Shown in pieces: positions 18,386 to 27,725 of a stretch of 64,000 bases of DNA. Position 1 is the stretch's first letter; each line of letters begins with the position of its first letter. The notes beneath the pieces are model-generated. The model did not search any database and had not been told where the DNA came from. It saw nothing but the letters and a program-made list of their open reading frames with translations. The position numbers and the translations under genes were made by a program. The stretch lies in assembly GCA_017883385.1 (NCBI GenBank), contig JADGNQ010000012.1, positions 1-64,000 of the forward strand, read 5' to 3'. Source of the DNA: Candidatus Sulfotelmatobacter sp. GTDB lineage: Bacteria > Acidobacteriota > Terriglobia > Terriglobales > Acidobacteriaceae.

Positions 18386-19069
18386 GTGGAAACCCCGACC
18401 GTACTGATCATCTCCGACGAAGTCGATTTCTCGCGGCGCGTCACGGCCCGCTGGCAGATGGAGCGCCACGTCCCCACGTTCACCCTTCTGAGCGGTGAGT
18501 TGTGGCCGCGGTTCGCGGTGGACGTGTTTGACGTCGCCATCGTTGGGGAGTTGCGGCGCGACCTGCTGTCTGTAGTCCTCGAGCCACTGCATTCCACCGG
18601 CCAACCCATTTTTTGTGTAAGCCACGATGCCACGACCGCGCAACTGGTGCGCGAACGCTGGCCGCGCGTTTCCATCCTGCGTCCGAGCGAGCACTGGCTT
18701 GAGACCCTGGTCCTGGCGGCCAGCGAAGCCGTCCACCGGTCGCGAGCTGAATCCCGTGCCCGTGCCGCAGAGCTGTCATGCGCCACGCTCGATCGCCATG
18801 CCACGCTCGGCCGCTACATGCTGGAGATGCGCCATAGTCTGAATAATGCGCTGACTTCGGTCTTGGGGAACTCCGACCTGCTGCTGCTGGAACCCGGCAG
18901 CCTGTCGGCCCAGACTCGCGCCCAGATCGAGACGATCCGCAACATGACGCTCCGCATCCACGAGATCATGCAGCGCTTCTCGTCGCTGGAGAAAGAAATG
19001 AACGTGGTTGCGCAGCAGGCAGAAAACGATTCAGGCAAGTCGTACGCGGCCGTTGCTTCGGGCGACTGA
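18386..19069 (+). CDS. Pseudo-receiver plus DHp (HisKA-like) protein without ATPase domain
   Basis: 227 aa from the GTG at 18386; a TTG at 18380 is an alternative, both served by AGGGA. Residues 1-110 resemble a receiver fold (TVLIISDEVDF), but the phospho-acceptor position holds Gly (DVAIVGEL), so it should not be phosphorylated there. Residues 130-205 form a helical hairpin with a HisKA-type H box, LGRYMLEMRHSLNNALTSVLGN, with His near 150 and the following Asn pair; the kinase at 10393 has the equivalent AHEVNNPLTAILGF. No HATPase domain follows; the protein ends 50 residues later. It may be a phosphotransferase or a dimerising partner; the family is not named. Confidence 0.75.
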   Translation: METPTVLIISDEVDFSRRVTARWQMERHVPTFTLLSGELWPRFAVDVFDVAIVGELRRDLLSVVLEPLHSTGQPIFCVSHDATTAQLVRERWPRVSILRPSEHWLETLVLAASEAVHRSRAESRARAAELSCATLDRHATLGRYMLEMRHSLNNALTSVLGNSDLLLLEPGSLSAQTRAQIETIRNMTLRIHEIMQRFSSLEKEMNVVAQQAENDSGKSYAAVASGD

Positions 19070-19070
19070 A

Positions 19071-19107
19071 CGTACAAGAAGCGAGAGTTTGATCCTCGCC
19101 TTGTACG
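19071..19107. repeat. Hairpin between the DHp gene and cheR2
   Basis: CGTACAAG...CTTGTACG outer arms (19071-19078, 19100-19107) and GCGAG/CTCGC inner arms form a 13-bp interrupted stem immediately after the DHp stop codon. No T-run follows, so it may modulate readthrough or mRNA stability into the next gene. Confidence 0.5.
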
Positions 19108-19169
19108 ACGCCGATCCTGATTAGGGTTCGGAGCACAGCTTTCGCACACTCCCGTTGAGGGAAGGATTT

Positions 19170-20288
19170 ATGCATAGAATGTTGGCGGGCCACACCATCC
19201 TCGAGCACGAACTCTCCGAACTGCGCCTGCTGGTCGAGCGCCAGACGGGGATCCTGCTCGACTGCCCTAATAGCGCCTTAGCCGCACATGTGGCCGAGTA
19301 TCTTGAAAGTCAGGAACTGGAATCCACCGTCGCCGTGTTCGATCGCCTGCGCGCTTCGGACCAGGAGCCCTCCGTGCTGCCCGGGTTTCTGGATGGCGTG
19401 CTGAATGTGAATACCGGTTTCTTCCGCCATCCCGGAGCGATGAATGCGCTCGCCCGGCAAGTGGTCCCGCAACTCTACGCTCGCAAGTCGGACGACGGAC
19501 CCTGCACGCTCCGTATCTGGAGCGCGGGCTGCGGCACGGGCGAGGAGGCGTACTCAATCGCCATGGCTTTGTGCGATGCGCTGCCCAGCGGAAACACGAA
19601 CGGTGCCAGCAGCACCGGTTCGAGTGACGGGAACGGTGGCAAGGATGCCAGGGAAAAAAACGGAGCCAGTCGGAACGGCGGCATCGCCGACAATTCCACG
19701 ACGGGGCAACTTCCCCAGGCAACGAGAGATTGGTCGGTTCACATCGTCGGCAGCGATCTGCTGCCTTCTGCGATTGCGGTAGCTGAGCGCGGGCTCTATC
19801 CGCAGTCCGCTCTCGCCGGGCTGCCGCCGGCCACGATCCGTGCCTGCTTCTCCAAGATCGGAAACGCCAATGGCGGGCAGAATGGGTCGCAAGAAGGATC
19901 ACAAAACGGATCGGCGCCCGGGTCGCGTAATGGATCGAATCATGGCTTGATCAGTGGCTCGACGAACCGGTTGTCCAACGGCGCCCACCTGCTGGTAAAG
20001 CCGCGCATACGCAGCCTGGTCACCTTCAACACCATGAACCTGACCAAGCCGGTCTACATTGGACGTTTCGACTGCATCTTCTGCATGGACGTGCTGCCGC
20101 ACCTCTCCCGCGTGCAACGCACCGCCCTCATGGAACGCCTGCACCTCTACCTCGAACCCGGGGGATATCTTTTCCTGAGCCAGACGGAGAAACTCGGCCC
20201 CACCAACCTGAACTTCCGCCCCGAAACCTTTGACGGATACACCTTTTACCGGAAACCCCTGGCGGCCAGCGCCGCGTATGGAAGATAA
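19170..20288 (+). CDS. CheR-family methyltransferase with two low-complexity inserts
   Basis: 372 aa from the ATG at 19170, with GGGAAGG 5 bp upstream. It keeps the CheR plan: N-terminal helices, VNTGFFRHP (residues 80-88), SAM motif IWSAGCGTGEEAYSIAM (116-132), FDCIFCMDVLPHLS, and GGYLFLSQTEKLG. The usual RNV after FC is MDV, a deviation. Two Gly/Asn/Ser-rich inserts, about 139-183 and 231-272, with recurring NGS/NGA units interrupt the Rossmann domain; the operon's own CheR at 6164 has neither. They probably loop out. It is the last gene of this cluster, so a substrate other than the MCP is possible. Confidence 0.88.
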   Translation: MHRMLAGHTILEHELSELRLLVERQTGILLDCPNSALAAHVAEYLESQELESTVAVFDRLRASDQEPSVLPGFLDGVLNVNTGFFRHPGAMNALARQVVPQLYARKSDDGPCTLRIWSAGCGTGEEAYSIAMALCDALPSGNTNGASSTGSSDGNGGKDAREKNGASRNGGIADNSTTGQLPQATRDWSVHIVGSDLLPSAIAVAERGLYPQSALAGLPPATIRACFSKIGNANGGQNGSQEGSQNGSAPGSRNGSNHGLISGSTNRLSNGAHLLVKPRIRSLVTFNTMNLTKPVYIGRFDCIFCMDVLPHLSRVQRTALMERLHLYLEPGGYLFLSQTEKLGPTNLNFRPETFDGYTFYRKPLAASAAYGR

Positions 20289-20301
20289 ACAGGAAAAAGA
20301 A

Positions 20302-20372
20302 AACCACAGAGGACACAGAGCTCACAGGGAAGACCCTGGATTTCCTCTGTGATTCCTGTGTCCTCTGTGGTT
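20302..20372. terminator. Inverted repeat between convergent cheR2 and uvrB
   Basis: Perfect 17-bp arms at 20302-20318 and 20356-20372 built on CCACAGAGGACACAG, a unit seen in many bacterial intergenic hairpins. Its place between convergent genes suggests a bidirectional terminator; a T-rich stretch follows on the plus strand. Confidence 0.6.
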
Positions 20373-20381
20373 ATGTCTTTT

Positions 20382-22373
20382 TCATGCGAACAGGAACTCC
20401 TTCGTCCGCAACTCCTTGATCGTATCCCTTAGCTTCGCCGCCTTCTCGAATTCGAACTTCTTCGCCGCCTCGCGCATGTCGCTCTCCAGGTTCGCGATGT
20501 AGGTGTCCACGTCTTCCTGGGATTTGAACTCCGGCATGCCTTCGGACTCGCCCGCAGTCAGGTCGGCGTAGTCCGCGGCCACGATCCCTGCCAGCGTCAT
20601 GTCCAGCGGACGCACGATCGACTCCGGCGTGATTCCATGCTCTTCGTTGTACGCAGTCTGGATGGCGCGCCGCCGATCGGTTTCTCCCATGGCCCGCTTC
20701 ATCGAGTCGGTCATGCGGTCGGCATAAAGGATCGCCCGGCCGTTCAGATGCCGCGCGCAGCGGCCAATCGTCTGAATCAGAGAACCCGCCGACCGCAGGA
20801 ACCCTTCTTTGTCCGCGTCAAGAATCGCGACCAGCGACACTTCGGGCAGGTCCAGCCCTTCGCGCAGCAGATTGATGCCGATCAACACATCGAACTCGCC
20901 CTTGCGCAAATCGCGCAGAATCTTCACTCGCTCCAGCGTCTCGATCTCCGAATGCATGTAGCGGCACTTCACACCGACTTCGGCGTAGTACTCGGCTAAA
21001 TCCTCGGACATGCGCTTGGTCAGCGTTGTTACCAGAACGCGCTGGCCCAGTTCCACGCGCGCTCGAATCTCGTGCAGCAGGTCGTCGATCTGTCCCTTCA
21101 CCGGGCGCACCTCAACTGGCGGATCAATTAATCCCGTCGGACGAATAATCTGCTCTACCACCACGCCCGCCGACTTCGTCAGCTCATACGGCCCTGGCGT
21201 TGCCGAGACATAGACCAGCTGATTTGTGCGGTGCTCAAATTCTTCGAACGTAAGGGGACGGTTATCCAGCGCCGACGGCATGCGAAAGCCATACTCAACC
21301 AGAGTTTCCTTGCGCGAACGGTCACCGGCATACATGCCGCGCAACTGTGGCACCGTCTGGTGTGACTCGTCGATGAATATCAGAAAGTCGCGCGGAAAGT
21401 AATCCAGCAGCGTCGGCGGAGGCTCCCCCGGCATGCGCCCGGTAAAGTGCCGCGAATAATTCTCGATGCCATGGCAGAAGCCCATGGCCTTGATCATTTC
21501 CAGATCGAACATCGTCCGCTGATGAATACGCTGCGCCTCCACCAGCCGTCCCTGCTTTTCTAACTCCGCTTCCCACCACGCCAGTTCTTTCTTGATCGAA
21601 TCCACTGCCCCGGCCCGCGTCTCTTCCTTCATCACATAATGCGTCTTGGGATAAATCGGCAGCCGCATGTATTTCTGCTTCACTGTGCCAAACAGCGGAT
21701 CGATCTGCGTGAGCGACGAAATCTCGTCTCCCCACAGCTCGATTCGATACGCCATGTCGTCGTAAGTAGGGAAGACCTCAACTACATCGCCGCGCACGCG
21801 AAATGTCCCGCGCCGGAAGTCGCCGTTGGTGCGTTCGTAGAGAATGTCGACCAGGCGGCGCGTGATGTCCTCACGCTTGATCTTCTGACCCTTCTCCAGA
21901 AACATCATCATGCCGTAATACGCTTCCGGCGATCCCAAACCGTAAATGCAGCTCACCGAGGCCACAATCAGCGCGTCGCGCCGCTCAAACAGCGACCGCG
22001 TGGCCGACAGTCGCAGCTTGTCGAGTTCGTCGTTGATAGTTGCTTCTTTCTCGATGTAGAGATCGGCGGCCGGAACGTAGGCCTCAGGCTGGTAATAGTC
22101 GTAATACGAAACGAAATATTCCACCGCGTTGTGCGGGAAAAAATTCTTGAACTCGTGATAGAGTTGTGCCGCCAGCGTCTTGTTATGCGCCATCACCAGC
22201 GACGGACGGTTCGTCGCTTCGATCACCTTGGCCATGGTGAACGTCTTGCCGGACCCGGTGACGCCCAGCAAAACCTGATGCTGCTCGCGGTCATACACCC
22301 CGCGCAGCAGCGCTTCAATCGCGCGTCCCTGGTCCCCCTGCGGCTTGTAGTCGGAAACGAGTTTGAAGTCCAT
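20382..22373 (-). CDS. uvrB: Excinuclease ABC subunit B
   Basis: DNA damage recognition and loading helicase of nucleotide excision repair, acting with UvrA and UvrC. The 663-aa product is full length: Walker A GVTGSGKT near residue 40, the beta-hairpin [14 protein letters not shown], the helicase motif II-like [18 protein letters not shown], motif [14 protein letters not shown] (the commonest form has Ala where this has Cys), and a C-terminal UVR domain ([22 protein letters not shown]) that contacts UvrC. It is a single gene converging on cheR2; start ATG at 22373. Confidence 0.98.
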   Translation of the reverse strand: MDFKLVSDYKPQGDQGRAIEALLRGVYDREQHQVLLGVTGSGKTFTMAKVIEATNRPSLVMAHNKTLAAQLYHEFKNFFPHNAVEYFVSYYDYYQPEAYVPAADLYIEKEATINDELDKLRLSATRSLFERRDALIVASVSCIYGLGSPEAYYGMMMFLEKGQKIKREDITRRLVDILYERTNGDFRRGTFRVRGDVVEVFPTYDDMAYRIELWGDEISSLTQIDPLFGTVKQKYMRLPIYPKTHYVMKEETRAGAVDSIKKELAWWEAELEKQGRLVEAQRIHQRTMFDLEMIKAMGFCHGIENYSRHFTGRMPGEPPPTLLDYFPRDFLIFIDESHQTVPQLRGMYAGDRSRKETLVEYGFRMPSALDNRPLTFEEFEHRTNQLVYVSATPGPYELTKSAGVVVEQIIRPTGLIDPPVEVRPVKGQIDDLLHEIRARVELGQRVLVTTLTKRMSEDLAEYYAEVGVKCRYMHSEIETLERVKILRDLRKGEFDVLIGINLLREGLDLPEVSLVAILDADKEGFLRSAGSLIQTIGRCARHLNGRAILYADRMTDSMKRAMGETDRRRAIQTAYNEEHGITPESIVRPLDMTLAGIVAADYADLTAGESEGMPEFKSQEDVDTYIANLESDMREAAKKFEFEKAAKLRDTIKELRTKEFLFA

Positions 22374-22380
22374 GGAAGAA

Positions 22381-22635
22381 AGCTCTTAGCTGTTAGCTCT
22401 TGGCTCTTAGCCAAAACCCTAAACCCGATCGAGGACAGCCCCTGTCCTCAATGTAATAAGATCCTGTGGGGACGGGCGCCTTCGCCCGTCCGGCCCAGCG
22501 CAGCGGAGCCAGGTTTTCGCCGGCAGCTCCACAGAGCCTAATTTTGCCACCAGAGAATCTTTCTATTATAAACGTTCGGGGACGCACGCAGGCTGGCGCC
22601 CGCAGGGTGCGACACCCTCCACCTACAAAGAACTT
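22381..22635. repeat. Intergenic region with dispersed repeat sequences
   Basis: Upstream of uvrB are short tandem variants of GCTCTTAGC (22381-22412). At 22465-22510 is a copy of the TGTGGGGACGGGCGCC... hairpin, whose relatives lie at 37991-38039 and 49890-49941. No gene is seen. Confidence 0.6.
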
Positions 22636-25149
22636 CTACCCTACCGTGGGCCGCAACTCCACCTTCTTGGTTGTGATCGTCACCCGGACGGCCGGCAGTT
22701 TCGGCGGCGGCCAATCCCCGGTGAAGGCCTCAACTGTGATCGTCCCCGGAGTCTTGTTAGCCTGCACAATCACCTGCGCCAGCCCGTTGAACAAGCTGCG
22801 CTTCGGTTCCTTGTCGGACTCCTGACAGTTCGGATCACCGTTGCCTACGCCAATCAGAGCGCCTTCGCCGGTCACTTTGAAACTGATCAGGTTATCCGCG
22901 GTGGGAATCGCCCGGCCTTCCTTGTCAAGCACCTCGACCCGCAGAACAGCTACGTCTTCTCCATCGGCATTAATCTCAGTGCGGTCGGCCGTCAGCTTGA
23001 TCGACTCCGGCTTGCCCGTGGTCTCGCGTTTTTCGATAAGCACGACTTTGCCGTCTTTCGTACCGCGCGCTTCGATCACGCCCGGCTCATATTTCACTTT
23101 CCACTCCAGATGCGTCAGGGGTTGCACTTTCTGCGAGCCCTGGCTCTTGCCGTTAAGAAACAGTTCCACGGAGTCAAGATTGGAGTGCACCCATACCGAA
23201 ATCGGCTCGCCGTCCCTTTGGTCCCAGTTCCAGTGTGGAAACAGATGCAGCACCGGCTCCGATCCCCACCATGCCCTGTAGTAATAAAAGTTGTCCTTGG
23301 GAAACCCGCACATGTCGACGATTCCAAACTGAGAATTGATCGATGGCCACCCATACGGAGTAGGTTCGCCACGGTAGTCGAAGCCGGTCCAGGCAAAGCC
23401 GCCTGACAGCCACTCCCGCGTGGCGTAGAACTTCCACCACTCTTCCGCCAGTTGCGACCACTCGGTATGGTTCAGGTCGTACGCGCTGACCCAGTTGCGC
23501 AACTTGTCGGTCGAATAGATACCGCGGGTCGAAACCGTGCTCGCAGTTTCCGATCCGACGCTTGGCTGCTTCGGGTGCGCCTTGTGATAGCCGTCGTGCT
23601 CCCCCAGGTTGTAGTTGAAGCCCATCACGTCGAGTTGTTCCGGGAAGTGAGTTCCGAAGGCCGCATTCACCGCCGCCGAGCAAAGCCGTGTGGGGTCGAG
23701 TTCGTGAGTTTTCGCAATCATGTCGTCAACGACGCGCACGCCCTGGGGTTGCGGCATCATCGTCCACTCTTCGTTCCCCATGGACCACAAGATGATCGAC
23801 GGCGAATTGCGATAACGCTTCACCATCGTCTCCAGTTGCGCCATACCCTCGGGATTCGCGCTCATCAGCCGCGTCTCGCACATCATCATCAGGCCCAGGC
23901 GATCACAGGCCTCCACCCATTCCGGCGTCGGCATGTTGTGCGACGTGCGCACCGCATTGCCGCCCATATCTTTCAACACGCCCACTCGGTACCACTGCAG
24001 GCGGTCGGGTAGGGCCGCGCCCACACCTGCGTGGTCGTGATGGTTGCACGTGCCCTTGATCTTCACCGACTTGCCGTTGAGGAAGAACCCTTTGTCCGCA
24101 TCCCACCTGATGTCGCGCACGCCAAAGCTGACGCGTTCCGCGTCGCGCGTCTTACCAGCGGATTCGACCGTGACAATTGCCGAGTACAGGTTCGGAGTCT
24201 CCGGCGACCAAAGTGCCGGACTCGCGACCGAAGCGTTGGCCATGAAGGTGGCCGATTCATCGGCTGGAACCGATTGCGGGGCGGACTCCGCCGTTCCAAC
24301 CACTTTGCCCGCCGCATCCAGAATCTGCCAACGCACCCGGCAACTCTCCGCCTTCTGCCCCTGGTTCTGTACCACGGTTCCCAGATTCAGCGTCGCAGCA
24401 TTGCCCTTCACTGAGGTTCGAACGGTGCTCTCCCAGTTTTCCAGGTGCAGCGCGTCCGTCTTGGTCAGCCACACATGCCGGTAGAGACCGGCGCCTTCGT
24501 AGAACCAGCCGTCGCCAAAACTGGCGTCCATGCGGACGACTAGAAAATTCTTGCCTCCATAGTTTAGAAAATTCGTCACGTCAAAGTTGAACGGCGCGTA
24601 CCCATTGTCGTTGCGCCCGATGAAATATCCATTTAGAAAAACCAGCGCGCTGCGAAACGCGCCGTCGAACTCAACCGTGATGCGCCGTCCGTTGTCTTCC
24701 TTCGGAATATCGAACGTACGCCGGTACCAGCCCACGCTCGTTTCCGGATACCGTCGCCCCAAAGGTTTGTAGCCGTGAGATTGCTGTTCATCATCGCGCA
24801 CAAACGGCAACTCAACCGCCCAGTCGTGCGGCAAATTGAGCGTGCGCCACTTCGAGTCGTCAAACTTCTGCGTGGCAAACCAAAACTCGCCCGACTTGGC
24901 GAAATCTCCCTGGCCTATGCCAAATCCTAGGTCGCGCAGCGGGTCGGTGCTGTGTCCCTGAAAAAACTTCCAGCCAAAGTCGAACAGCAGATGCTCGCGC
25001 GGAGCCACCGCAGCCAGAGCCTCTGCCGATGCCACGCCGGGATAGCCCGCGAGCAAGGCATGCGCTCGGCCTACCGAGCCAGCGACCATCGTCGAAGCAG
25101 AGAGTGCAAGTCCGGTGCGAAGCAGATCGCGACGGGTAAGAGAAGACAT
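22636..25149 (-). CDS. GH2 family beta-galactosidase, Tat-exported
   Basis: 837 aa. The N-terminus has a twin-arginine signal (SLTRRDLLRTGLALSAS), so export in folded form is expected. Then the GH2 sugar-binding domain (WRTLNLPHDWAVE, TFDIP..GRRITVEFDGAFRSALVFLNG), immunoglobulin-like domain, and the TIM barrel with acid/base Glu in SMGNEEW and nucleophile Glu in SVGSETAS. C-terminal beta domains resemble those of larger GH2 enzymes. The start at 25149 was chosen because GGGAGG lies 6 bp upstream and the Tat motif follows. The substrate is a beta-galactoside, or a related beta-linked sugar, by family. Confidence 0.92.
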   Translation of the reverse strand: MSSLTRRDLLRTGLALSASTMVAGSVGRAHALLAGYPGVASAEALAAVAPREHLLFDFGWKFFQGHSTDPLRDLGFGIGQGDFAKSGEFWFATQKFDDSKWRTLNLPHDWAVELPFVRDDEQQSHGYKPLGRRYPETSVGWYRRTFDIPKEDNGRRITVEFDGAFRSALVFLNGYFIGRNDNGYAPFNFDVTNFLNYGGKNFLVVRMDASFGDGWFYEGAGLYRHVWLTKTDALHLENWESTVRTSVKGNAATLNLGTVVQNQGQKAESCRVRWQILDAAGKVVGTAESAPQSVPADESATFMANASVASPALWSPETPNLYSAIVTVESAGKTRDAERVSFGVRDIRWDADKGFFLNGKSVKIKGTCNHHDHAGVGAALPDRLQWYRVGVLKDMGGNAVRTSHNMPTPEWVEACDRLGLMMMCETRLMSANPEGMAQLETMVKRYRNSPSIILWSMGNEEWTMMPQPQGVRVVDDMIAKTHELDPTRLCSAAVNAAFGTHFPEQLDVMGFNYNLGEHDGYHKAHPKQPSVGSETASTVSTRGIYSTDKLRNWVSAYDLNHTEWSQLAEEWWKFYATREWLSGGFAWTGFDYRGEPTPYGWPSINSQFGIVDMCGFPKDNFYYYRAWWGSEPVLHLFPHWNWDQRDGEPISVWVHSNLDSVELFLNGKSQGSQKVQPLTHLEWKVKYEPGVIEARGTKDGKVVLIEKRETTGKPESIKLTADRTEINADGEDVAVLRVEVLDKEGRAIPTADNLISFKVTGEGALIGVGNGDPNCQESDKEPKRSLFNGLAQVIVQANKTPGTITVEAFTGDWPPPKLPAVRVTITTKKVELRPTVG

Positions 25150-25306
25150 TCTGGGCCTCCCGGATGAGAGCGAATTTGGAATCTTGTCCCACGCGACATT
25201 CAAGCACACCACCGCTCGGAGCCTGTGCGCTTAGGACCTCGCATTATAAGCCCGCAAGGTTCCGGACATATCCCCCATAAGTTGTAAGAAGGAAACCTGC
25301 GATGAC

Positions 25307-26287
25307 TTACTTCTGCTCTTTCACTTCCCCCATGCCCACAATCTTTGCCGAAGTGCGGAACTTCTTGTAGTCGCGGTACGTCTGCTCGATGCCCGCGTTG
25401 AAGTTCTTAAGCAAGGCAAGACGCACGTCGATCTTCGCCGTGACGTGGAACGGCAGCCATACTTCTTCGTTCACTCGCGTCTGCTCCAGCATGAAGCGTG
25501 AACCCTTGTGGAAGCGGGCCAGGAACACTCCCCAGGAAATCGTGTCCAGGCATTCCACATCCATCCTGGCCAGTTGCAGATCACCCTTGTCGATCCACAC
25601 CCGCCCGTGAAACTTGGGCAGGAATTTCGCCTCCTTCATTTGCGGTTGGTATCCCGGACGCGGCTCGCCGTCGATCACCCAGGCCTCGCGCCCGCCGACC
25701 TGCTCGCTTCCCACCAACTTGAAGTTGTAGGCGTCGGCAACCTCGCGCACGAACTTGCGGCCGTCTTCGCGGCCCATTTCTTCTTTCTCCTCCCGCTTTC
25801 TGCGGTCGCCCTCCGACTCGTTCTTGCGTTTATCGATGATCTTCTGGATCTTCTCTTCTTCTTTCGCCGCGTCTTTCTCCGGGAGTGGCTTGCCATCCTT
25901 CTCGATCAGCCGCTGCACTTGCTCGCCGTAAATTTCCAGAATCTCGTAAGTCTTGACTTCCGTCGACTTGGTCTGTCCCTTGCCATCGAGTTTGTCCTGA
26001 GTTTCGCGTTCGATGTAGGTGTAGTCGCGCAACCGTTTGTTGTTTTCGGTGTCCTTGTCGGCCACCACACGGAACAACTGCTGCATCTGCTCCTGCGAAA
26101 GCGCACCGCTGGCGTCCGGTTTTAAGTCGGGCAGGGAAGTCGCCTTGGCATCAATTCCAGGCGAAGCACTACTTCCCGGATCAGATCCGGCAGGCGTGCT
26201 CGAAGGAGGGGAGTCTGGCTGATCCCCCTGCCCGAACGCTAGTAGGCAAGAGAACAGAAGGAAGAGAAGCAGGAGCCGTACTCGCAT
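25307..26287 (-). CDS. Exported protein of unknown function, LolA-like region
   Basis: 326 aa. Signal peptide at 1-20 (LLLLFLLFSCLLAFGQ), followed by a Pro/Ser-rich stretch. Residues about 70-190 are highly charged and probably coiled coil (EEEKIQKIIDKRKNESEGDRRKREEKEE). The C-terminal part (GREAWVIDGEPRPGYQP... GRVWIDKGDLQLARMDVE) resembles the outer-membrane lipoprotein-sorting/LolA-type fold in which protein properties are re-read into a beta sheet. It lies 157 bp upstream, in genome coordinates, of the GH2 gene with the same orientation; co-transcription is unclear. Function is not assigned. Confidence 0.8.
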   Translation of the reverse strand: MRVRLLLLFLLFSCLLAFGQGDQPDSPPSSTPAGSDPGSSASPGIDAKATSLPDLKPDASGALSQEQMQQLFRVVADKDTENNKRLRDYTYIERETQDKLDGKGQTKSTEVKTYEILEIYGEQVQRLIEKDGKPLPEKDAAKEEEKIQKIIDKRKNESEGDRRKREEKEEMGREDGRKFVREVADAYNFKLVGSEQVGGREAWVIDGEPRPGYQPQMKEAKFLPKFHGRVWIDKGDLQLARMDVECLDTISWGVFLARFHKGSRFMLEQTRVNEEVWLPFHVTAKIDVRLALLKNFNAGIEQTYRDYKKFRTSAKIVGMGEVKEQK

Positions 26288-26408
26288 GCCTCACTTTAAC
26301 GCAATCGGGCACGAGAAGTTTCGGTGGGATGTGTTCGGTTTGCTGGGTGGCGGCTCCAAGTCGTCAGTGACAGCCCGATTATGACAACTGGCCCAGGAGG
26401 GCTGAGAG

Positions 26409-26783
26409 TCAGGGAGTTTTCGCTTCTCGCAAGGACTCTTCCATCGCCAATTGTCGGCAAGTACGCCCAATCACTTCCTGCGCCGTGCTGGACTCTACGA
26501 ACTGCAAACCGTAGCGGAACGCGCTTCTTTGTCGAACGAGAGCATGAGCATCGACCGGACCCAGGGGCAGTTCGAACTCCAGGCGAACGACTTCGCCGAT
26601 CGGAACTTCCACCAGCAGCATGGCGGAAACTCCGGACTCGCTGATGTCGACCGTGTGTCCCCGCACCACACTGGTATTGCGAGGGTAGACGCGGATGTCG
26701 ACCTGCAACTTGAAGCGCGGATGCCGCCGAGCGTCCACGAAGTCGTGACCCGGACCGGTCTCGAATTGCCTGCCCACTACCAA
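26409..26783 (-). CDS. PilZ domain protein
   Basis: 124 aa. The c-di-GMP binding motifs are both present: RRHPRFKLQ (RxxxR) near residue 19 and DISESGVSA (D/NxSxxG) near 46, followed by a beta-barrel, so c-di-GMP binding is likely, unlike the PilZ-like protein at 16723. It has no other domain, and probably acts as a small c-di-GMP adaptor. The TTG at 26783 has GAGAGAAT 8 bp upstream; a GTG two codons in is an alternative start. Confidence 0.88.
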   Translation of the reverse strand: MVVGRQFETGPGHDFVDARRHPRFKLQVDIRVYPRNTSVVRGHTVDISESGVSAMLLVEVPIGEVVRLEFELPLGPVDAHALVRQRSAFRYGLQFVESSTAQEVIGRTCRQLAMEESLREAKTP

Positions 26784-26958
26784 TTCGATTCTCTCTATGG
26801 CTCTTAAACTATGCCGGACCTGAACTGTCGTGTCGCGACGCGCCTTCTAGATTGGTCCAACGGCCGCCCCAATGCAAGCATAAAGGTCCTTATTTAGAGG
26901 ATCGGCAAAACCGGATTGGGCCTTTAGGCGGATGTTTGTCGCACACAGCCGCCGCGGT

Positions 26959-27591
26959 CTAGTCCCTGCCTTTGTAGGCTTTCCCCAGACACTCCGCCTG
27001 AAACAGGCGCTCATCGACCCGATGCAGCCGCTTTTCCTGGGCCTTGGTCATGAGCGAGTAGTGCTTGATATCGAACAGGTGATACACGATGAACCATACC
27101 GGCTGGTCGGTCGTCATCCAGTTCTGCCGGTCGAACCGCTTCAGATTCACGGGAACCGAGTAGCGCCGCAGCGTCCGTTCCCGCCTCAGGTTGAAGTAGG
27201 CATTGAAATAGCTCAGCGCCAGCTCCCGCAGCGTCCGGTATATGGGCTCCCGCCAGCGGCATCCGGTGTAATTCGACTTGGCCACTGCGCCCCAGCAACC
27301 ATGTTCGCGGTAGATGGCGATCACATGGTCCGTATCGTGATCAGCCTCGAAATCCAGCAGCAGCGGAGGATATCCGTTGGCCCGCAGCGCAGCCGCGCCG
27401 AAGATCGCTCCCTCCAGGCAATGCGAAGACTCTTCCGCCAGCACTTTTCGCGGAGACCACGCCGTGTCTTCCAGGTGATACGGCATGTCATCCAGAAACT
27501 TCTGGATGCCGTAAGGATTCTTCATGCTGCGCAGCTTGCGCAGTTCTTTTCCCGTAAAACCGGGTGTAAGGCCAGAGTTGTCAGTGGTCAT
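26959..27591 (-). CDS. Transglutaminase-like superfamily protein
   Basis: 210 aa, no signal peptide. A plausible Cys-His pair of the transglutaminase/cysteine peptidase fold is visible: SSHCLEGAIFGAAALRANG (Cys near residue 58, followed by a small-residue helix) and DTDHVIAIY (His near 90), then AKSNY. The C-terminal half is basic and aromatic. The domain arrangement matches short single-domain transglutaminase-like proteins of unknown substrate. It is 135 bp from gph in the same orientation. An enzymatic role is inferred from the motifs only. Confidence 0.65.
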   Translation of the reverse strand: MTTDNSGLTPGFTGKELRKLRSMKNPYGIQKFLDDMPYHLEDTAWSPRKVLAEESSHCLEGAIFGAAALRANGYPPLLLDFEADHDTDHVIAIYREHGCWGAVAKSNYTGCRWREPIYRTLRELALSYFNAYFNLRRERTLRRYSVPVNLKRFDRQNWMTTDQPVWFIVYHLFDIKHYSLMTKAQEKRLHRVDERLFQAECLGKAYKGRD

Positions 27592-27725
27592 AGTTTAGCG
27601 ATCATGGTCCGTTCAGTCGCCCCGTTCTTTCGTATTCAGAAATGGAGCGCGTGTTCTGGCAAGGGATTTTCTCAGCGTCCTTCGCGGGTTTTCTTCGCGT
27701 CCTCTGCGGTTCAAGCTTTTCGATC

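Noticed and set aside
19590-19940. NGS-rich repeats in cheR2 as a sign of two fused genes or a frameshift
   Set aside because: The reading frame is continuous and CheR motifs occur in correct order on both sides of each insert.
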